From Microvirgula aerodenitrificans DSM 15089 (lineage in GTDB: Bacteria; Pseudomonadota; Gammaproteobacteria; Burkholderiales; Aquaspirillaceae): a stretch of 53,859 bases of DNA. Position numbers and translations under genes: made by a program. A model generated the notes under the pieces. The model ran no database searches and had not been told where the DNA came from. It was given only the letters and a program-made list of their open reading frames with translations. The stretch lies in the NCBI RefSeq assembly GCF_000620105.1, contig NZ_JHVK01000022.1, positions 1-53,859 of the forward strand, in the 5' to 3' direction. Below, one piece after another: positions 34,945 through 45,862 of the stretch. The number at the start of each line of letters is the position of its first letter. The first letter of the stretch is position 1.

Positions 34945-36462
34945 CTACAGCCTGAGCAATATCACCGCCAGCAGTGCTGCCACCAGGACGGACAGGCAGA
35001 TCAGCAGGGCATTCTGCTTCTTCTGTTCGCGCATCAGCAGCAGATAGCCGTCGGTCAGCAGACGCTGGGTATCGCCGGACAGCGCGGCGTCCAGCTTGCG
35101 CGGAATCGACGGCAGCAGCGTCGCCCACGCCGGCGCCTCTTTCTTCAGCTGCTTCCACAGCCCGCGCACACCGACCTGCTCGTTCATCCAGCGCACCAGG
35201 AACGGCTTGGCAGTCGCCCACAGATCGAGGTCGGGATCGAGCTGGCGCCCCAGTCCCTCGATATTGAGCAGCGTCTTCTGCAGCAGCACCAGTTGCGGCT
35301 GGATCTCGACATTGAAGCGGCGGCTGGTCTCGAACAGGCGCAGCAGCACCAGGCCGAACGAGATCTGCGACAGCGGCCGCTCGAAGATCGGCTCGCACAC
35401 CGTGCGCACCGCCGCCTCCAGCGCCTCCACCCGGGTGTCCGCAGGCACCCAGCCGGATTCGATGTGCGCCGCCGCCACGCGATGGTAGTCGCGGTTGAAG
35501 AAGGCGAGAAAATTCACTGCCAGATAGTGCTTGTCGTACTCGGTCAGCGAACCGACGATGCCGAAGTCCAGCGCGATATAGCGCCCGTCATCGGCGACGA
35601 AGATATTGCCCGGGTGCATGTCGGCATGGAAGAAACCGTCGCGAAACACCTGGGTAAAGAAAATCTCGACGCCAAAGCGCGACAACTGCTTGAGATCGAC
35701 GCCACGCTCGCACAGCAGGTCGATCCGGCTGATCGGCATGCCGTCCATCCACTCCATGGTCAGCACATCGCGCGCGGTCCAGTCCCAGAACACCTCGGGC
35801 ACGACCAGCATGTCCGACCCGGTGAAATTGCGCCGCAACTGGCTGGCATTGGCCGCCTCGTGCATCAGATCGAGTTCGTCATGCAGATAGGTATCGAACT
35901 CGGCCACGACCTCGCGCGGCCGCAGCCGCTTGCCGTCGCGCGACAGCCGCTCGACCCAGCCGGCCAGCATCCGCATCAGCGACAGGTCCTGCTCGATCAC
36001 CGGCAGGATGTCCGGCCGCAGCACCTTGACCGCCACTTCGCGCCCGTCGTGCAGCGTGGCGCGGTGGACCTGGGCGACCGAGGCGCTGGCGACCGGCACG
36101 TCGTCGAAGCGGGCGAACAGCACATCGACCGGCTGGCCGAGGCTGGCCTCGATCACCCGGCGCGAAATCGCGCCGTCAAACGGCGGTACGCGATCCTGCA
36201 GGCGGGCCAGCTCGTCGGCATAAGCGGCCGGCAGCAGATCGCGGCGGGTCGACAGCACCTGGCCAAACTTGATGAAAATCGGCCCCAGGCTTTCCAGCGC
36301 CAGCCGCACCCGCACCGGCAGCGGCGCGGACAGGTCGCGCGGCAGCGGCATCAGTCGTGACAGCCATTTCAGCAGGCGCAGGCGCGGATGGGCAAAGAAC
36401 AGTTCATCCAGGCCATGGCGGTAGAAGGTGCAGGCGATTTTCGTGGAGCGGAAGAGCGGCAT
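34945..36462 (-). CDS. ubiB: UbiB, ABC1/ADCK-type kinase-like ubiquinone biosynthesis protein
   Basis: A 505-residue protein of the atypical UbiB kinase family, needed for ubiquinone synthesis. The KxGQ-type motif [15 protein letters not shown] (about 63-77) blocks the usual substrate cleft. Ala-rich ASASVAQVH, the catalytic-loop [10 protein letters not shown] and the metal-binding DFG all follow. Two C-terminal hydrophobic segments anchor it to the membrane (from about 480). It aligns along its full length with E. coli UbiB. The start is uncertain: ATG at 36462 fits homologues, while GTG at 36486 extends it by eight residues; neither has a good ribosome site. ubiJ precedes it by 90 bases. 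Confidence 0.94.
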   Translation of the reverse strand: MPLFRSTKIACTFYRHGLDELFFAHPRLRLLKWLSRLMPLPRDLSAPLPVRVRLALESLGPIFIKFGQVLSTRRDLLPAAYADELARLQDRVPPFDGAISRRVIEASLGQPVDVLFARFDDVPVASASVAQVHRATLHDGREVAVKVLRPDILPVIEQDLSLMRMLAGWVERLSRDGKRLRPREVVAEFDTYLHDELDLMHEAANASQLRRNFTGSDMLVVPEVFWDWTARDVLTMEWMDGMPISRIDLLCERGVDLKQLSRFGVEIFFTQVFRDGFFHADMHPGNIFVADDGRYIALDFGIVGSLTEYDKHYLAVNFLAFFNRDYHRVAAAHIESGWVPADTRVEALEAAVRTVCEPIFERPLSQISFGLVLLRLFETSRRFNVEIQPQLVLLQKTLLNIEGLGRQLDPDLDLWATAKPFLVRWMNEQVGVRGLWKQLKKEAPAWATLLPSIPRKLDAALSGDTQRLLTDGYLLLMREQKKQNALLICLSVLVAALLAVILLRL

Positions 36463-36552
36463 GAGCAATCGATATCGGTGCGCCACTGGCGCGCAAGAGA
36501 AATGGCCGCGCGAGCGCAGGCCAGGCCCGGTCCGGCGGAAAAAGGAACAGCG

Positions 36553-37125
36553 TCAGCGCGGCTTCGCGCCCAGCAGGCGTTCGATGCGCTTGTCCAGCCG
36601 TTCGACGGCATCACGCGCATCGTCGACCTGGAGACAGAAGCCCGCGACATCATGCCGGCGGGCGACCAGCGGCACTTCGTCGCGCCAGTGCTCTACCAGG
36701 CTGCGACCGAGACGGACGGCGATCTCGCCCTTGAAGCCCAGCAGGCCACGCGCGGCCCCCGCCACCCGGGCGGCGGCCATGTCGCCCATGACCCGCGACA
36801 GGTCCTCGACCGCATCCCACTGCAGGCGCCCGGCCAGGCGCGCCAGTTGCGCCGCCAGTTCGGCATCGCCATGCAGTTCGACATCGGCCGGGCCGAGCGG
36901 GCTGCCGGACAGGCGGCGCAAGGCCGTGCCGGCGCCGAGCCGCACCACCGCCTCCGGCTCGCCGCTCGTCTTTGCCCAGTAGCCGTCCTCGCACACCACG
37001 CCGCTGACGGCGAACGGCGTCAGCTCGACCCGCACCCGCCGGCCGGCCAGCGCGGCAAAATCGGCGCGCAGCGCCGGTTGCTGGGCCAGCAGGTGGTTGA
37101 ATACGGCGATTTGCGGTCTGTGCAT
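36553..37125 (-). CDS. ubiJ: UbiJ-like SCP2-domain ubiquinone biosynthesis accessory factor
   Basis: A 190-residue soluble protein with an N-terminal SCP2 sterol-carrier-like lipid-binding domain (about 5-105) and a basic, helical C-terminal part that may form a coiled coil (about 160-188). In proteobacteria UbiJ binds polyprenylated intermediates and organises the soluble Ubi complex with UbiK. The assignment rests on the SCP2-like LHGDAELAAQLARLAGRLQWD segment, which is typical of UbiJ, and on ubiB lying next downstream. ubiE, often the third partner, is not adjacent. Confidence 0.85.
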   Translation of the reverse strand: MHRPQIAVFNHLLAQQPALRADFAALAGRRVRVELTPFAVSGVVCEDGYWAKTSGEPEAVVRLGAGTALRRLSGSPLGPADVELHGDAELAAQLARLAGRLQWDAVEDLSRVMGDMAAARVAGAARGLLGFKGEIAVRLGRSLVEHWRDEVPLVARRHDVAGFCLQVDDARDAVERLDKRIERLLGAKPR

Positions 37126-37143
37126 GGCGGCTTTCGGGTCGGG

Positions 37144-37812
37144 TCAGTCGCGCAGGGAAATGACGGGCCAGTCATGCGCTTCGGCATGGGCACGCAGGAA
37201 TTCGTCCGGATCGACGGCCACCGGGTGGCTGACCCGGCTCATCAGCGGGATGTCATTGCGCGAGTCGCTGTAGAACCAGCTGCTGTCGAACGCATCGAGC
37301 CGGCTGCCGCGCGCGGCCAGCCATTCGTCCAGGCGGGTGATCTTGCCGTCCTTGAAGCTCGGCGTGCCGCTCGGGCGGCCGGTGAAGCGGCCGTCGGCGC
37401 CCTGCTCCAGTTCGGTCGCGATCAGGTGTTCGACCCCGAGTTCGCGGGCGATCGGCTCGGTGATGAAACGGTTGGTGGCGGTCACGATCACCACCAGATC
37501 GCCCTGCGCCTGGTGGGCGGCGACACGTTCGCGGCCGAGGCGGGTGATGATCGGCTTGATGTGCACGTCCAGGTATTCGGCATGCAGCGCATCCAGTTCA
37601 TCGCGGTCGCGGTCGGCGAGCGGCTTGAGCTGGAAGTCGAGGAAAGCATCGATATCGAGGGTGCCGTCGCGATACTGCTGGTAGAAGCGGTCGTTCTCGC
37701 GATGGTAGTACTCGGCATCGAGCAGGCCCTTTCCGATCAGGAAACGCGGCCATTCCACATCGGAATCGCCAGCCAGCAAGGTATTGTCGAGATCGAACAG
37801 GGCAAGATTCAT
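37144..37812 (-). CDS. HAD-IB family phosphatase
   Basis: A 222-residue hydrolase of the haloacid dehalogenase superfamily. Motif I is FDLDNTLL with the nucleophile Asp7 and acid/base Asp9. Motif II is VTATNRF (about 110-116), with a conserved Lys in SFKDGKI, and motif III is YSDSRNDIPLM. The helical cap follows motif I, as in SerB-like HAD-IB enzymes. Homologues next to hda in related bacteria are annotated variously as phosphoserine- or histidinol-phosphate-phosphatase-like. The true substrate cannot be assigned. Its ATG overlaps the hda stop by 4 bases, so the two are translationally coupled. Confidence 0.86.
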   Translation of the reverse strand: MNLALFDLDNTLLAGDSDVEWPRFLIGKGLLDAEYYHRENDRFYQQYRDGTLDIDAFLDFQLKPLADRDRDELDALHAEYLDVHIKPIITRLGRERVAAHQAQGDLVVIVTATNRFITEPIARELGVEHLIATELEQGADGRFTGRPSGTPSFKDGKITRLDEWLAARGSRLDAFDSSWFYSDSRNDIPLMSRVSHPVAVDPDEFLRAHAEAHDWPVISLRD

Positions 37813-38480
37813 CGTGTCAGCTTTGCATGCAGGATATTTTTCACGAACGGAACGGTGATCGGCTTGCGCAGCGCCAGCGAATAGTGGTCCAGCGCATCGA
37901 TCATCGCCACCAGGGAAGACATGTCGCGCCGCCAGTGGGTCAGCAACCAGCGGATCACGTCGTCAGGCACATCGACCAGGCGCATCTGCGCATGGCGCTT
38001 CAGCGCGGCAAACTTGTCCGCGTCACTCATGGCCTGGACCTGGAACACCAGCCCCCAGCCAAGTCGCGTGCGCAGGTCGTCGCGCAGTTTCAGTTGCAGC
38101 GGGGCGGCGCGGCCAGCGGTCAGCAACTGGCCCTCGCCGCCATCCTTCAGCGAATTGAAGATCGAAAACAGGGTGATCTGGTCGTCGGGTTCGAGATCGT
38201 CGACATGGTCGACCGCCACGCAGCGCGCCTCGCGTGCAAAGTCGGGCAGCTTCTCCGCCCGGGCATCGAGATAGATCGCCGCGCGACCGACCGCGTTCGC
38301 GTGTTCGACCCACTGCTGCAGCAAGTGGGTCTTGCCGACGCCGGGCGCGCCCCACAGGTATATGAATCGCTCGCCGGCCGGGTCGGTCAGCGCAGCGATG
38401 ATCTGCCTGTTGTGCTCGGCGATGAAGTGGTCAAAGGCCGGCGCGGGGGGCGGGGTGAGGTCGAGTACGAGCTGATCCAA
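37809..38480 (-). CDS. hda: DnaA regulatory inactivator Hda
   Basis: A 223-residue AAA+ protein related to DnaA domain III. The N-terminal QLVLDL (residues 3-8) matches the beta-clamp-binding hexapeptide of Hda. Walker A GAPGVGKT lies at 44-51 and the Walker-B-like VDHVDDL near 90. The C-terminal part lacks the DnaA DNA-binding domain. With the loaded clamp it stimulates ATP hydrolysis by DnaA, preventing over-initiation. The start codon is TTG at 38480, with a weak ribosome site, which would keep expression low. It is coupled to the HAD gene downstream and lies behind perM. Confidence 0.92.
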   Translation of the reverse strand: MDQLVLDLTPPPAPAFDHFIAEHNRQIIAALTDPAGERFIYLWGAPGVGKTHLLQQWVEHANAVGRAAIYLDARAEKLPDFAREARCVAVDHVDDLEPDDQITLFSIFNSLKDGGEGQLLTAGRAAPLQLKLRDDLRTRLGWGLVFQVQAMSDADKFAALKRHAQMRLVDVPDDVIRWLLTHWRRDMSSLVAMIDALDHYSLALRKPITVPFVKNILHAKLTR

Positions 38481-38547
38481 CGCAGTATCTGGGTAGCGAA
38501 GCGGTTAGCGGGCCGGTTTCGGGACGGGCGGCTCGCCCGTCCGCTGC

Positions 38548-39651
38548 TCAATCGTGCCCGGCAGGGATACGCGTGATTCTACGCTGATACCAGCGCGACG
38601 CGTAGTAGCGGACCATGCCCTCCTGCCACAGCACCCGCAGCACCGCCGATACCGGCAGCGCCAGCAGCACGCCGACAAAGCCGAACAGTGTGCCGAACGC
38701 CATCAGGGCGAAGATCACCAGCGCCGGATGCAGGCCGATGCGGTCGCCGACCAGTTGCGGGGTGATGATGAAACTTTCCAGCGTCTGCGCCACCGCGTAC
38801 ACGCCCCACACCATCGCCAGCCCCTCGAACGAGCCGAACTGCAGGATGGCGGCCAGCGTGGCGAGCAGCACGCCGATAAAGGCCCCCACATACGGAATGC
38901 ACACCAGCAGCCCGGCGACCACGCCGATGGCGAAGCCGGAATCCAGCCCGACCAGCCACCAGCCAAGTCCGTACAGCGCGGCCATGATCACCATGACCGT
39001 CAGTTGCCCGCGCAGGAACTCGCCAACCATGTGATCGACCTTGCCGAGGACTTCGCCGACACCGGGACGCCAGCGCGGCGGCAGCAACTGGCCCAGGCGG
39101 GCGACGATGCCATGCCAGTCGCGCAGCAGATAGAACGCCAGGATCGGGGTCAGGAACAGATTGGACAGGAACACGATCAGCGCCAGCCCCTGGCTGGTCA
39201 GCGCCGGCAGCGTGCGTTCCAGCGCCTGACGCAGCCCGCCGACATTGCGCACGATGGCATCGCGCAGCGAGGTGCCATTGAAATGGACCGCAATGTCGAG
39301 CTTTGCCGCCAGCCACGGCGACACCGTGTGCTCCAGCCAGTCGACCAGCGTCGGCATGCGTTCGGACAGCCCCTGCACCTGCTGGATGAACATCGGCACG
39401 ATCAGCAGCAACAGCAGCGACAGCAGCAGCGCCACCGCCACCAGCACCAGCGTGGTCGCCAGCGCGCGGTTGAGACCGCGCCGCGCCAGCGCGTCCACGG
39501 TCGGCACCGCCATATAGGCCAGCGCAGCGGCGGCCAGGAACGGAACCAGCACCTCGGTCAGCGACCACAGCAGCCACAGGACCAGCGCGGTGAGCAGATA
39601 GGGCCACACCCGGACGGGGGGCCTGGAAGATTTGCGGCGGATGCGCGACAT
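38548..39651 (-). CDS. perM: AI-2E family transporter (PerM-like)
   Basis: A 367-residue membrane protein with about eight transmembrane segments and a large central soluble region. Family features are the N-terminal [16 protein letters not shown] and the C-terminal half with [20 protein letters not shown] and [14 protein letters not shown]. The family includes TqsA (AI-2 export) and Na+/H+ antiporter-like proteins; the substrate of this one is unknown. The start at 39651 (MSRIRRKSS) precedes the first helix. It is divergent from purM and upstream of hda, a gene order common in beta- and gammaproteobacteria. Confidence 0.9.
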   Translation of the reverse strand: MSRIRRKSSRPPVRVWPYLLTALVLWLLWSLTEVLVPFLAAAALAYMAVPTVDALARRGLNRALATTLVLVAVALLLSLLLLLIVPMFIQQVQGLSERMPTLVDWLEHTVSPWLAAKLDIAVHFNGTSLRDAIVRNVGGLRQALERTLPALTSQGLALIVFLSNLFLTPILAFYLLRDWHGIVARLGQLLPPRWRPGVGEVLGKVDHMVGEFLRGQLTVMVIMAALYGLGWWLVGLDSGFAIGVVAGLLVCIPYVGAFIGVLLATLAAILQFGSFEGLAMVWGVYAVAQTLESFIITPQLVGDRIGLHPALVIFALMAFGTLFGFVGVLLALPVSAVLRVLWQEGMVRYYASRWYQRRITRIPAGHD

Positions 39652-39871
39652 GTTCGGTAAAATGCGGGGGAAATTGGCGGGAATCGGAATCACGCGCGTC
39701 GCCCGCTCGTGCGGGCGGCCTTGCCGCCGTGATCATGCGCCACGGCGCGTCGCGGGCGGCTCAGGGGGATATATACCTGAACTGCGCCCCGTTGCCGCGA
39801 AGAATCTGTCATCGGCCCGGCCGGCGACAGGCAGTCCCAACATTGTCATTGAGCAAGAAAGCGAGTCTCTC

Positions 39872-40906
<1,035 letters not shown>

Positions 40907-41099
40907 GCCCGTCCCGGGGCGCCAGGTCCGGCGCCCGTTCCGCCCCCGCCCCGGCGGGGAGAGGCTGTTTCGCTCGTCCGTTCTGCGTGGTGAGTGTTCA
41001 TCTGGCCGCTGTTGCCCGCACGGTAACAGCGCTTTTCATTTATCACGCTAGTATGAGGAGGTCATTGCGGCCTCCGCTGCTGCCGGCGCCCTGTTCCAC

Positions 41100-41732
41100 A
41101 TGAAAAACATCGTCATCCTGATTTCCGGTCGCGGATCGAACATGCAGGCCATCGTCGAGGCCGGCATTCCCGGCGCGCGCATCGCCGCCGTGATCTCCAA
41201 CCGCGCCGACGCCGCCGGCCTGGCCTGGGCGGCCGCGCGCGGCATCGCCACCGAGGCGCTGGACCACACCGCCTACCCCGACCGCCCGGCCTTCGACAGC
41301 GCCCTGGCCGCCGTCATCGACCGCCATCAGGCCGATCTGGTGGTACTGGCCGGCTTCATGCGCATTCTGACCCCGGACTTCACCAGTCATTACGCCGGCC
41401 GCATGATCAACGTCCATCCGTCGCTGCTGCCGGCTTTCTCCGGCCTGCATACCCACCAGCGCGCCATCGATGCCGGCTGCGCCGTTGCCGGCGCCACCGT
41501 GCACTTCGTGACCGCCGAACTCGACCACGGCCCGATCGTGGCCCAGGGCGTGGTGCCGGTGCTGCCGGACGACAGCGCCGCCTCGCTGGCCGAGCGCGTA
41601 CTGCGCATCGAGCACCGGCTGTATCCGCAGGCCGTGCGCTGGTTCGTCGAGGACCGGCTGCACATCAACGGCCACCGGGTCGAAGTCCGCGACGTCGAAC
41701 CGGCCGCCCGCGCCCTCGTGGCGCTGGACTGA
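41100..41732 (+). CDS. purN: Phosphoribosylglycinamide formyltransferase
   Basis: A 210-residue enzyme that transfers the formyl group of 10-formyl-tetrahydrofolate to GAR, the third step of purine synthesis. The phosphate-binding loop ISGRGSNMQAI lies at 8-18. The catalytic Asn-His-Asp set is seen in NVHPSLLPAF and VTAELDHGPIV. It is paired with purM, as usual in proteobacteria, and followed after 13 bases by the DUF3108 gene. Confidence 0.95.
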   Translation: MKNIVILISGRGSNMQAIVEAGIPGARIAAVISNRADAAGLAWAAARGIATEALDHTAYPDRPAFDSALAAVIDRHQADLVVLAGFMRILTPDFTSHYAGRMINVHPSLLPAFSGLHTHQRAIDAGCAVAGATVHFVTAELDHGPIVAQGVVPVLPDDSAASLAERVLRIEHRLYPQAVRWFVEDRLHINGHRVEVRDVEPAARALVALD

Positions 41733-41745
41733 GACGGAGACCGGC

Positions 41746-42885
41746 ATGACACGACGCGGACAGTGGGCTCTGGCCGTGGTGCTGTCGCTGCTGGTCCATT
41801 CCGTTCTGCTGGCCGAAGGCTGGCGCTGGCAGTGGCCGTTTTCCGAGACCGATCCGGTCCTGGTCAAGCCGCTGACCATCGAGCTGTATTCGCAGCAGGT
41901 GCTCGACAGCGCCGCCGCCCCGCGTCTGGCTGCCGCCGCGCCGCCGCCACCGGCCATTGCCGTCGGTGACGCCACGCTGCCGCCGCCGAAAAAGAAACCA
42001 CGCAAGAAACTGCTGCCGCCAACCTCCCCCCGCACGACGGAAGAAGCGCCGGCCACGCCGGCCGATGCGCCCCCCGCCGACGATGCCTCCCCGCCAGCGG
42101 ACGAAGCCCCCCCGGCAGAAGACCCGGGCGACATCGGCCGTCGCGACAAGCCGTTTGCCGACTCCGGCGACGGCAAGGACGCCACCCCGCCGGCCGACGA
42201 CACGCCGGCGGCAAAGACCGATGCGATGTCGCGCCGCTTCCCGGACCACGCCACGCTGACCTATGAGGTGTTCTACGGTGCCTTTCTGGCCGGCAGCGGC
42301 GATATCGAATGGAGCAAGACCCCGGGCGGCTACCGGCTGGACGTCCGCCTGCACCCGGTATTCGGTCCGCGACTCGGCTACAGCAGCCAGGGAAGCATCG
42401 GCCCGAACGGGCTGAGACCGTCGCATTTCGAGGCCACCCGGGGCGACCAGGTGCGCGAGACCGCCGACTTCGACTGGGAGGCGAAGGTGCTGACCTATGG
42501 CCGCGGCGACAAGAAAACGGCCCCGCTGGAAGACGGCGCGCAGGACGTATTCAGCGTCGCGTTCCAGATTGCGCTGAAAGGCGGCAAGTCGTTGAACAAG
42601 AACGTACAGGTGACGACCGGCAAGAAGGTTTATCATTACCCCCTTTCCGTCGTCGGAGACGCCGACGTCGATGTCGACCGGAAAATTCCCGCCGTGCTGG
42701 TTCGCAGCCTGTCCGACGGTGACACGGTCGAATTCTGGATCGCGCCCGATTATCACAACTTCCCGCTCCGCATCCGCATGCAGGACAGCGAGAAGACAAT
42801 CGACATGAAACTCATCAGGCTGAAGGTCGGAAATGAAATCCGGCTGGAGCGCCCCAAACAAGACAAGTCACACAATGCCAATTAG
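41746..42885 (+). CDS. DUF3108 protein with TonB-like Pro/Ala-rich N-terminal arm
   Basis: A 379-residue protein. One N-terminal membrane helix (about 7-24) is followed by a low-complexity Pro/Ala/Asp/Lys-rich arm (about 60-160) resembling the periplasm-spanning section of TonB. The C-terminal DUF3108 domain (about 165-370) is beta-rich, with SGDIEWSKTPGGYRLDVRL and YHNFPLRIRMQD. The function is unknown. The topology suggests an inner-membrane anchor with a domain reaching across the periplasm. It follows purN by 13 bases and overlaps the methyltransferase gene by at least 11 bases. Confidence 0.82.
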   Translation: MTRRGQWALAVVLSLLVHSVLLAEGWRWQWPFSETDPVLVKPLTIELYSQQVLDSAAAPRLAAAAPPPPAIAVGDATLPPPKKKPRKKLLPPTSPRTTEEAPATPADAPPADDASPPADEAPPAEDPGDIGRRDKPFADSGDGKDATPPADDTPAAKTDAMSRRFPDHATLTYEVFYGAFLAGSGDIEWSKTPGGYRLDVRLHPVFGPRLGYSSQGSIGPNGLRPSHFEATRGDQVRETADFDWEAKVLTYGRGDKKTAPLEDGAQDVFSVAFQIALKGGKSLNKNVQVTTGKKVYHYPLSVVGDADVDVDRKIPAVLVRSLSDGDTVEFWIAPDYHNFPLRIRMQDSEKTIDMKLIRLKVGNEIRLERPKQDKSHNAN

Positions 42886-44209
42886 TGCCGCTCAATTCGA
42901 CGCTGTGGTCGACGCGCTTCGCCGTGTCCTGCCCTGCGACCGCCCCGCCGACACCGTGCTGTCGGCCTGGTTCCGTGACCAGCGCCGTCTCGGCGCCACC
43001 GATCGCCACCTGGTGGCCGAAACCGTCTTCGCCGTCCTGCGCCGCCGCGCGTTCCTGACCGCGCTGACCCAGCCGAACCCGACACCGAAGCGGCTGGCCA
43101 TTGCCAGCCTGGTCAAGGTGCGCGGCCTCAATCTGCGCGAGCTGGAAGGCATCCTGACCGAGGCGGAGAAAAAATGGGCCGGCGAGCTGAAAGGCACGAC
43201 GCCGGAACTGACGCTGGCCGAACGCGCCGAGCTGCCGGACTGGGTCGCGACCCAGCTCCAGGACGCCGGCCTGTCCGACGACGAACTGCTCGCACTGGGC
43301 CAGAGCATGCAGAACAGCGCGCCGCTCGACCTGCGCGTCAACACCATCAAGGCCCGCCGCGAAGACGTGGCCGTCCAGCTGGCCCGCGACGGCATCGACG
43401 CCCAGCCGACCCCGATGTCGCCGTTCGGTCTGCGCATCAAGGGCAAGCCGGCAGTCAACCGCCATCCGCTGTTCACCGAAGGGGCGTTCGAGGTCCAGGA
43501 CGAAGGCAGCCAGCTGCTCGGCCTGCTGCTGGCGCCGCGCCGCGGTGAAATGGTGGTGGACTTCTGCGCCGGCGCCGGTGGCAAGACGCTGATGCTCGGC
43601 GCGATGATGGCATCGTCCGGCCGGCTGTACGCGTTCGACGTGTCGGAAAAGCGGCTGGCCAACCTGAAGCCGCGTCTGGCCCGTTCCGGCCTGTCCAATG
43701 TCCACCCGCAACTGATCCAGGGCGAGAACGACAGCAAGATCAAGCGTCTGGCCGGCAAGGTCGACCGGGTTCTGGTCGACGCGCCGTGTTCCGGCCTCGG
43801 CACGCTGCGCCGCAATCCGGATCTGAAATTCCGCCAGTCGCCGGAATCGGTCGCCCAGCTGAATGTCACCCAGGCCAGCATCCTTGCCCACGCCGCCCGC
43901 CTGCTGAAGAACGGCGGCCGCCTGGTCTATGCAACCTGCTCGATCCTGCCGTCCGAGAACGACGCCATCATCGACGCCTTCCTGGCCGCCCACCCCGATT
44001 TCGTCGAACTGCCGGCCAATGTGCTGCTGGCCGAACAGCGGGTCGAGCTCGATACCGGCACCCGCCTGCGGCTGAATCCGCGCGACCACGGCTGCGACGG
44101 CTTCTTTGCCGCCGTGCTGGAACGCCGCATTCCCAAACCGGTCTACCCGCAGGACGCCGAACTGGACGAACCGGCCGGGAACGCAGCGGAAGACAGCCCG
44201 GCAGAGTAA
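42875..44209 (+). CDS. RsmB/NOP-family rRNA cytosine-C5 methyltransferase
   Basis: A 444-residue class I SAM-dependent RNA m5C methyltransferase. It has an N-terminal helical domain, a PUA-like/RRM linker around 150-215, and a Rossmann domain. VDFCAGAGGKTLMLGAMM is the SAM loop. The catalytic pair is Cys305 in DAPCSGLGTLRRNP and Cys355 in YATCSILPSEN, both intact. It resembles RsmB, but the exact target base cannot be stated. ATG at 42875 lies within the end of the previous gene. An in-frame ATG at 42833 has a better ribosome site and would add 14 residues, so the start is uncertain. A terminator follows. Confidence 0.88.
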   Translation: MPISAAQFDAVVDALRRVLPCDRPADTVLSAWFRDQRRLGATDRHLVAETVFAVLRRRAFLTALTQPNPTPKRLAIASLVKVRGLNLRELEGILTEAEKKWAGELKGTTPELTLAERAELPDWVATQLQDAGLSDDELLALGQSMQNSAPLDLRVNTIKARREDVAVQLARDGIDAQPTPMSPFGLRIKGKPAVNRHPLFTEGAFEVQDEGSQLLGLLLAPRRGEMVVDFCAGAGGKTLMLGAMMASSGRLYAFDVSEKRLANLKPRLARSGLSNVHPQLIQGENDSKIKRLAGKVDRVLVDAPCSGLGTLRRNPDLKFRQSPESVAQLNVTQASILAHAARLLKNGGRLVYATCSILPSENDAIIDAFLAAHPDFVELPANVLLAEQRVELDTGTRLRLNPRDHGCDGFFAAVLERRIPKPVYPQDAELDEPAGNAAEDSPAE

Positions 44210-44231
44210 GCCGGCTCACCAAGCGCTCACG

Positions 44232-44259
44232 ATGCCTCGCCAGCCGGCGAGGCATTTTT
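44232..44259 (+). terminator. Intrinsic terminator after the RsmB-like gene
   Basis: A 10-bp perfect stem (44232-44241 with 44246-44255), a 4-base loop and a T5 run, 22 bases after the stop. Confidence 0.88.
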
Positions 44260-44437
44260 CATTCTGCCGTCACGACACCGGGCACCACCCACTGCAACGG
44301 CATCCGATTTGCATCCGACGCCCTGACGATATAAATTCAGTAATTACTAATATGAAGATAGTCCCGCCGCGGCCATGCAACGGAACCTGCTCCGCCCGCC
44401 TCCCCCGAGGAAGCCACCGTACAACGAAGCCACACGC

Positions 44438-45766
44438 ATGAATCGCCGCCTCCGCTACTACTATCTGTCGTGGGCCCTGTTCCGGCGCCGGCTTGCCCTG
44501 TGGACCAGCGCCATCCTGATCGGTGTGGCCGGCATCCTGTTCATGCTCGGCTCGCGCGCGGTCGATGCGCTGTTCCTGCAGGTGTACGCCGTGTCACCGT
44601 GGCTGTCGCTGGCCTGGACTCCGGCCTTCTTCGTGCTGTCGATCTGGCTGATCCGCACCGTCTGTCCCGACGCCGGTGGCGGCGGCATCTCGCAGACCAT
44701 CGCCGCGCTGGACCGCCGCGGTGCGGCATTGCGCGACCGGGTGCTGACGCTGAAGGCCGCCGGGGTCAAACTGGTCGCCACGCTGATCGGCATCGGTGCC
44801 GGCGGCACGTTCGGCTATGAAGGCCCGATCGTCCACGTCGGCGCCGCGCTGACTTACGCCATCGGCAAGTTCAACCACATCACCAGCGAGGGCGTCGCCC
44901 GCAGCCTGATCCTCGCCGGCGGCGCCGCCGGTGTGGCCGCCGCCTTCAACACCCCGCTGGCCGGCATCGTGTTCGCCATCGAGGAAATGCATCGCGGCTT
45001 CGAGCACCGAGCCAGCGGCGTCATGCTGATCGCCGTGATCCTGTCCGGTCTGGTCACCATGGCCGTCTTCGGCAACTACGACTACTACGGCGTCGCCTCG
45101 ATCCATTTCCGCGCCATCGGCACCCAGCAGATCGTCGCCGTCATCCTGACCGGCCTGATCTGTGGCGGCTTTGGCGGTCTGACCGCGCGCATGCTGATCG
45201 CCATCTCGTCCGGCAGCACGCACTGGATCTTCCGCCAGCGCACCCACCGCCCCTATCTGTTTGCCGGCAGCTGCGGGCTGGCGATTGCCGTGATCGGCCT
45301 GTCGACCCACGGCCTGAGCTTCGGTACCGGCTATGAACAGGCCAAGCTGCTGCTGGAAGGCGGCGGCGGCCAGGAAATGGACTACTTCGGCATTACCAAG
45401 TTGTGTACGCTGGTGCTGTCGCAGCTGTCCGGCGTAACCGGCGGCATGCTGGCACCGTCGCTGACCATCGGCGCCGGCTTCGGCCACGATATCGGCCGCT
45501 ACCTGCCCGAGGTGCTGCCGCAGGCGATGGTGCTGCTCGGCATGGTCGGCTACTTTGCCGGCCTCAGCCGTTCGCCGCTGACCGGTCTGGTAGTAGTGAT
45601 GGAAATGACCGACTCGTCGTCGATGGTGATCCCGCTGATGGTCACCGCGCTGCTGGCGTCCGGGGTGTCGCGGCAGATCTGTCGCCAGGGGCTGTATGAC
45701 GCGCAGGCCAGGCTGCTGCTGCTCGCACTGCGGCGCGAACAGCAGGCCGCCGCCGACAAGCCTTGA
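44438..45766 (+). CDS. CLC-type chloride channel/antiporter family protein with variant selectivity motif
   Basis: A 442-residue membrane protein of the CLC family with about 10-12 helices. The anion-pore motifs are recognisable but altered. GSGIP is GGGIS at 81-85, so the anion-coordinating Ser is Gly and the Pro is Ser. GxEGP is GYEGP at 126-130, keeping the gating Glu128. GxFxP is GGMLAP at 335-340. GGAAGVAAAFNTPLAG around 168 is strongly conserved. There is no cytoplasmic CBS tail. Whether it is a channel or an exchanger, and its ion preference, are unknown. The start at 44438 fits the first helix; an upstream in-frame ATG at 44375 adds a Pro/Arg-rich leader. Confidence 0.88.
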   Translation: MNRRLRYYYLSWALFRRRLALWTSAILIGVAGILFMLGSRAVDALFLQVYAVSPWLSLAWTPAFFVLSIWLIRTVCPDAGGGGISQTIAALDRRGAALRDRVLTLKAAGVKLVATLIGIGAGGTFGYEGPIVHVGAALTYAIGKFNHITSEGVARSLILAGGAAGVAAAFNTPLAGIVFAIEEMHRGFEHRASGVMLIAVILSGLVTMAVFGNYDYYGVASIHFRAIGTQQIVAVILTGLICGGFGGLTARMLIAISSGSTHWIFRQRTHRPYLFAGSCGLAIAVIGLSTHGLSFGTGYEQAKLLLEGGGGQEMDYFGITKLCTLVLSQLSGVTGGMLAPSLTIGAGFGHDIGRYLPEVLPQAMVLLGMVGYFAGLSRSPLTGLVVVMEMTDSSSMVIPLMVTALLASGVSRQICRQGLYDAQARLLLLALRREQQAAADKP

Positions 45767-45793
45767 TGCCGGCCAGGAAAAAACGGGGATGCG

Positions 45794-45823
45794 TTGACCG
45801 TGCCGAGCCGCTGCGGATAAAAT
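45794..45823 (+). promoter_or_regulatory. Predicted grxD promoter
   Basis: TTGACC (45794-45799) and TAAAAT (45818-45823) are separated by 18 bases. The transcript would start about 33 bases before the grxD ATG. Confidence 0.55.
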
Positions 45824-45862
45824 CCGACTGAATCAGTCAACCATTCTTCAGGACACCGCACC

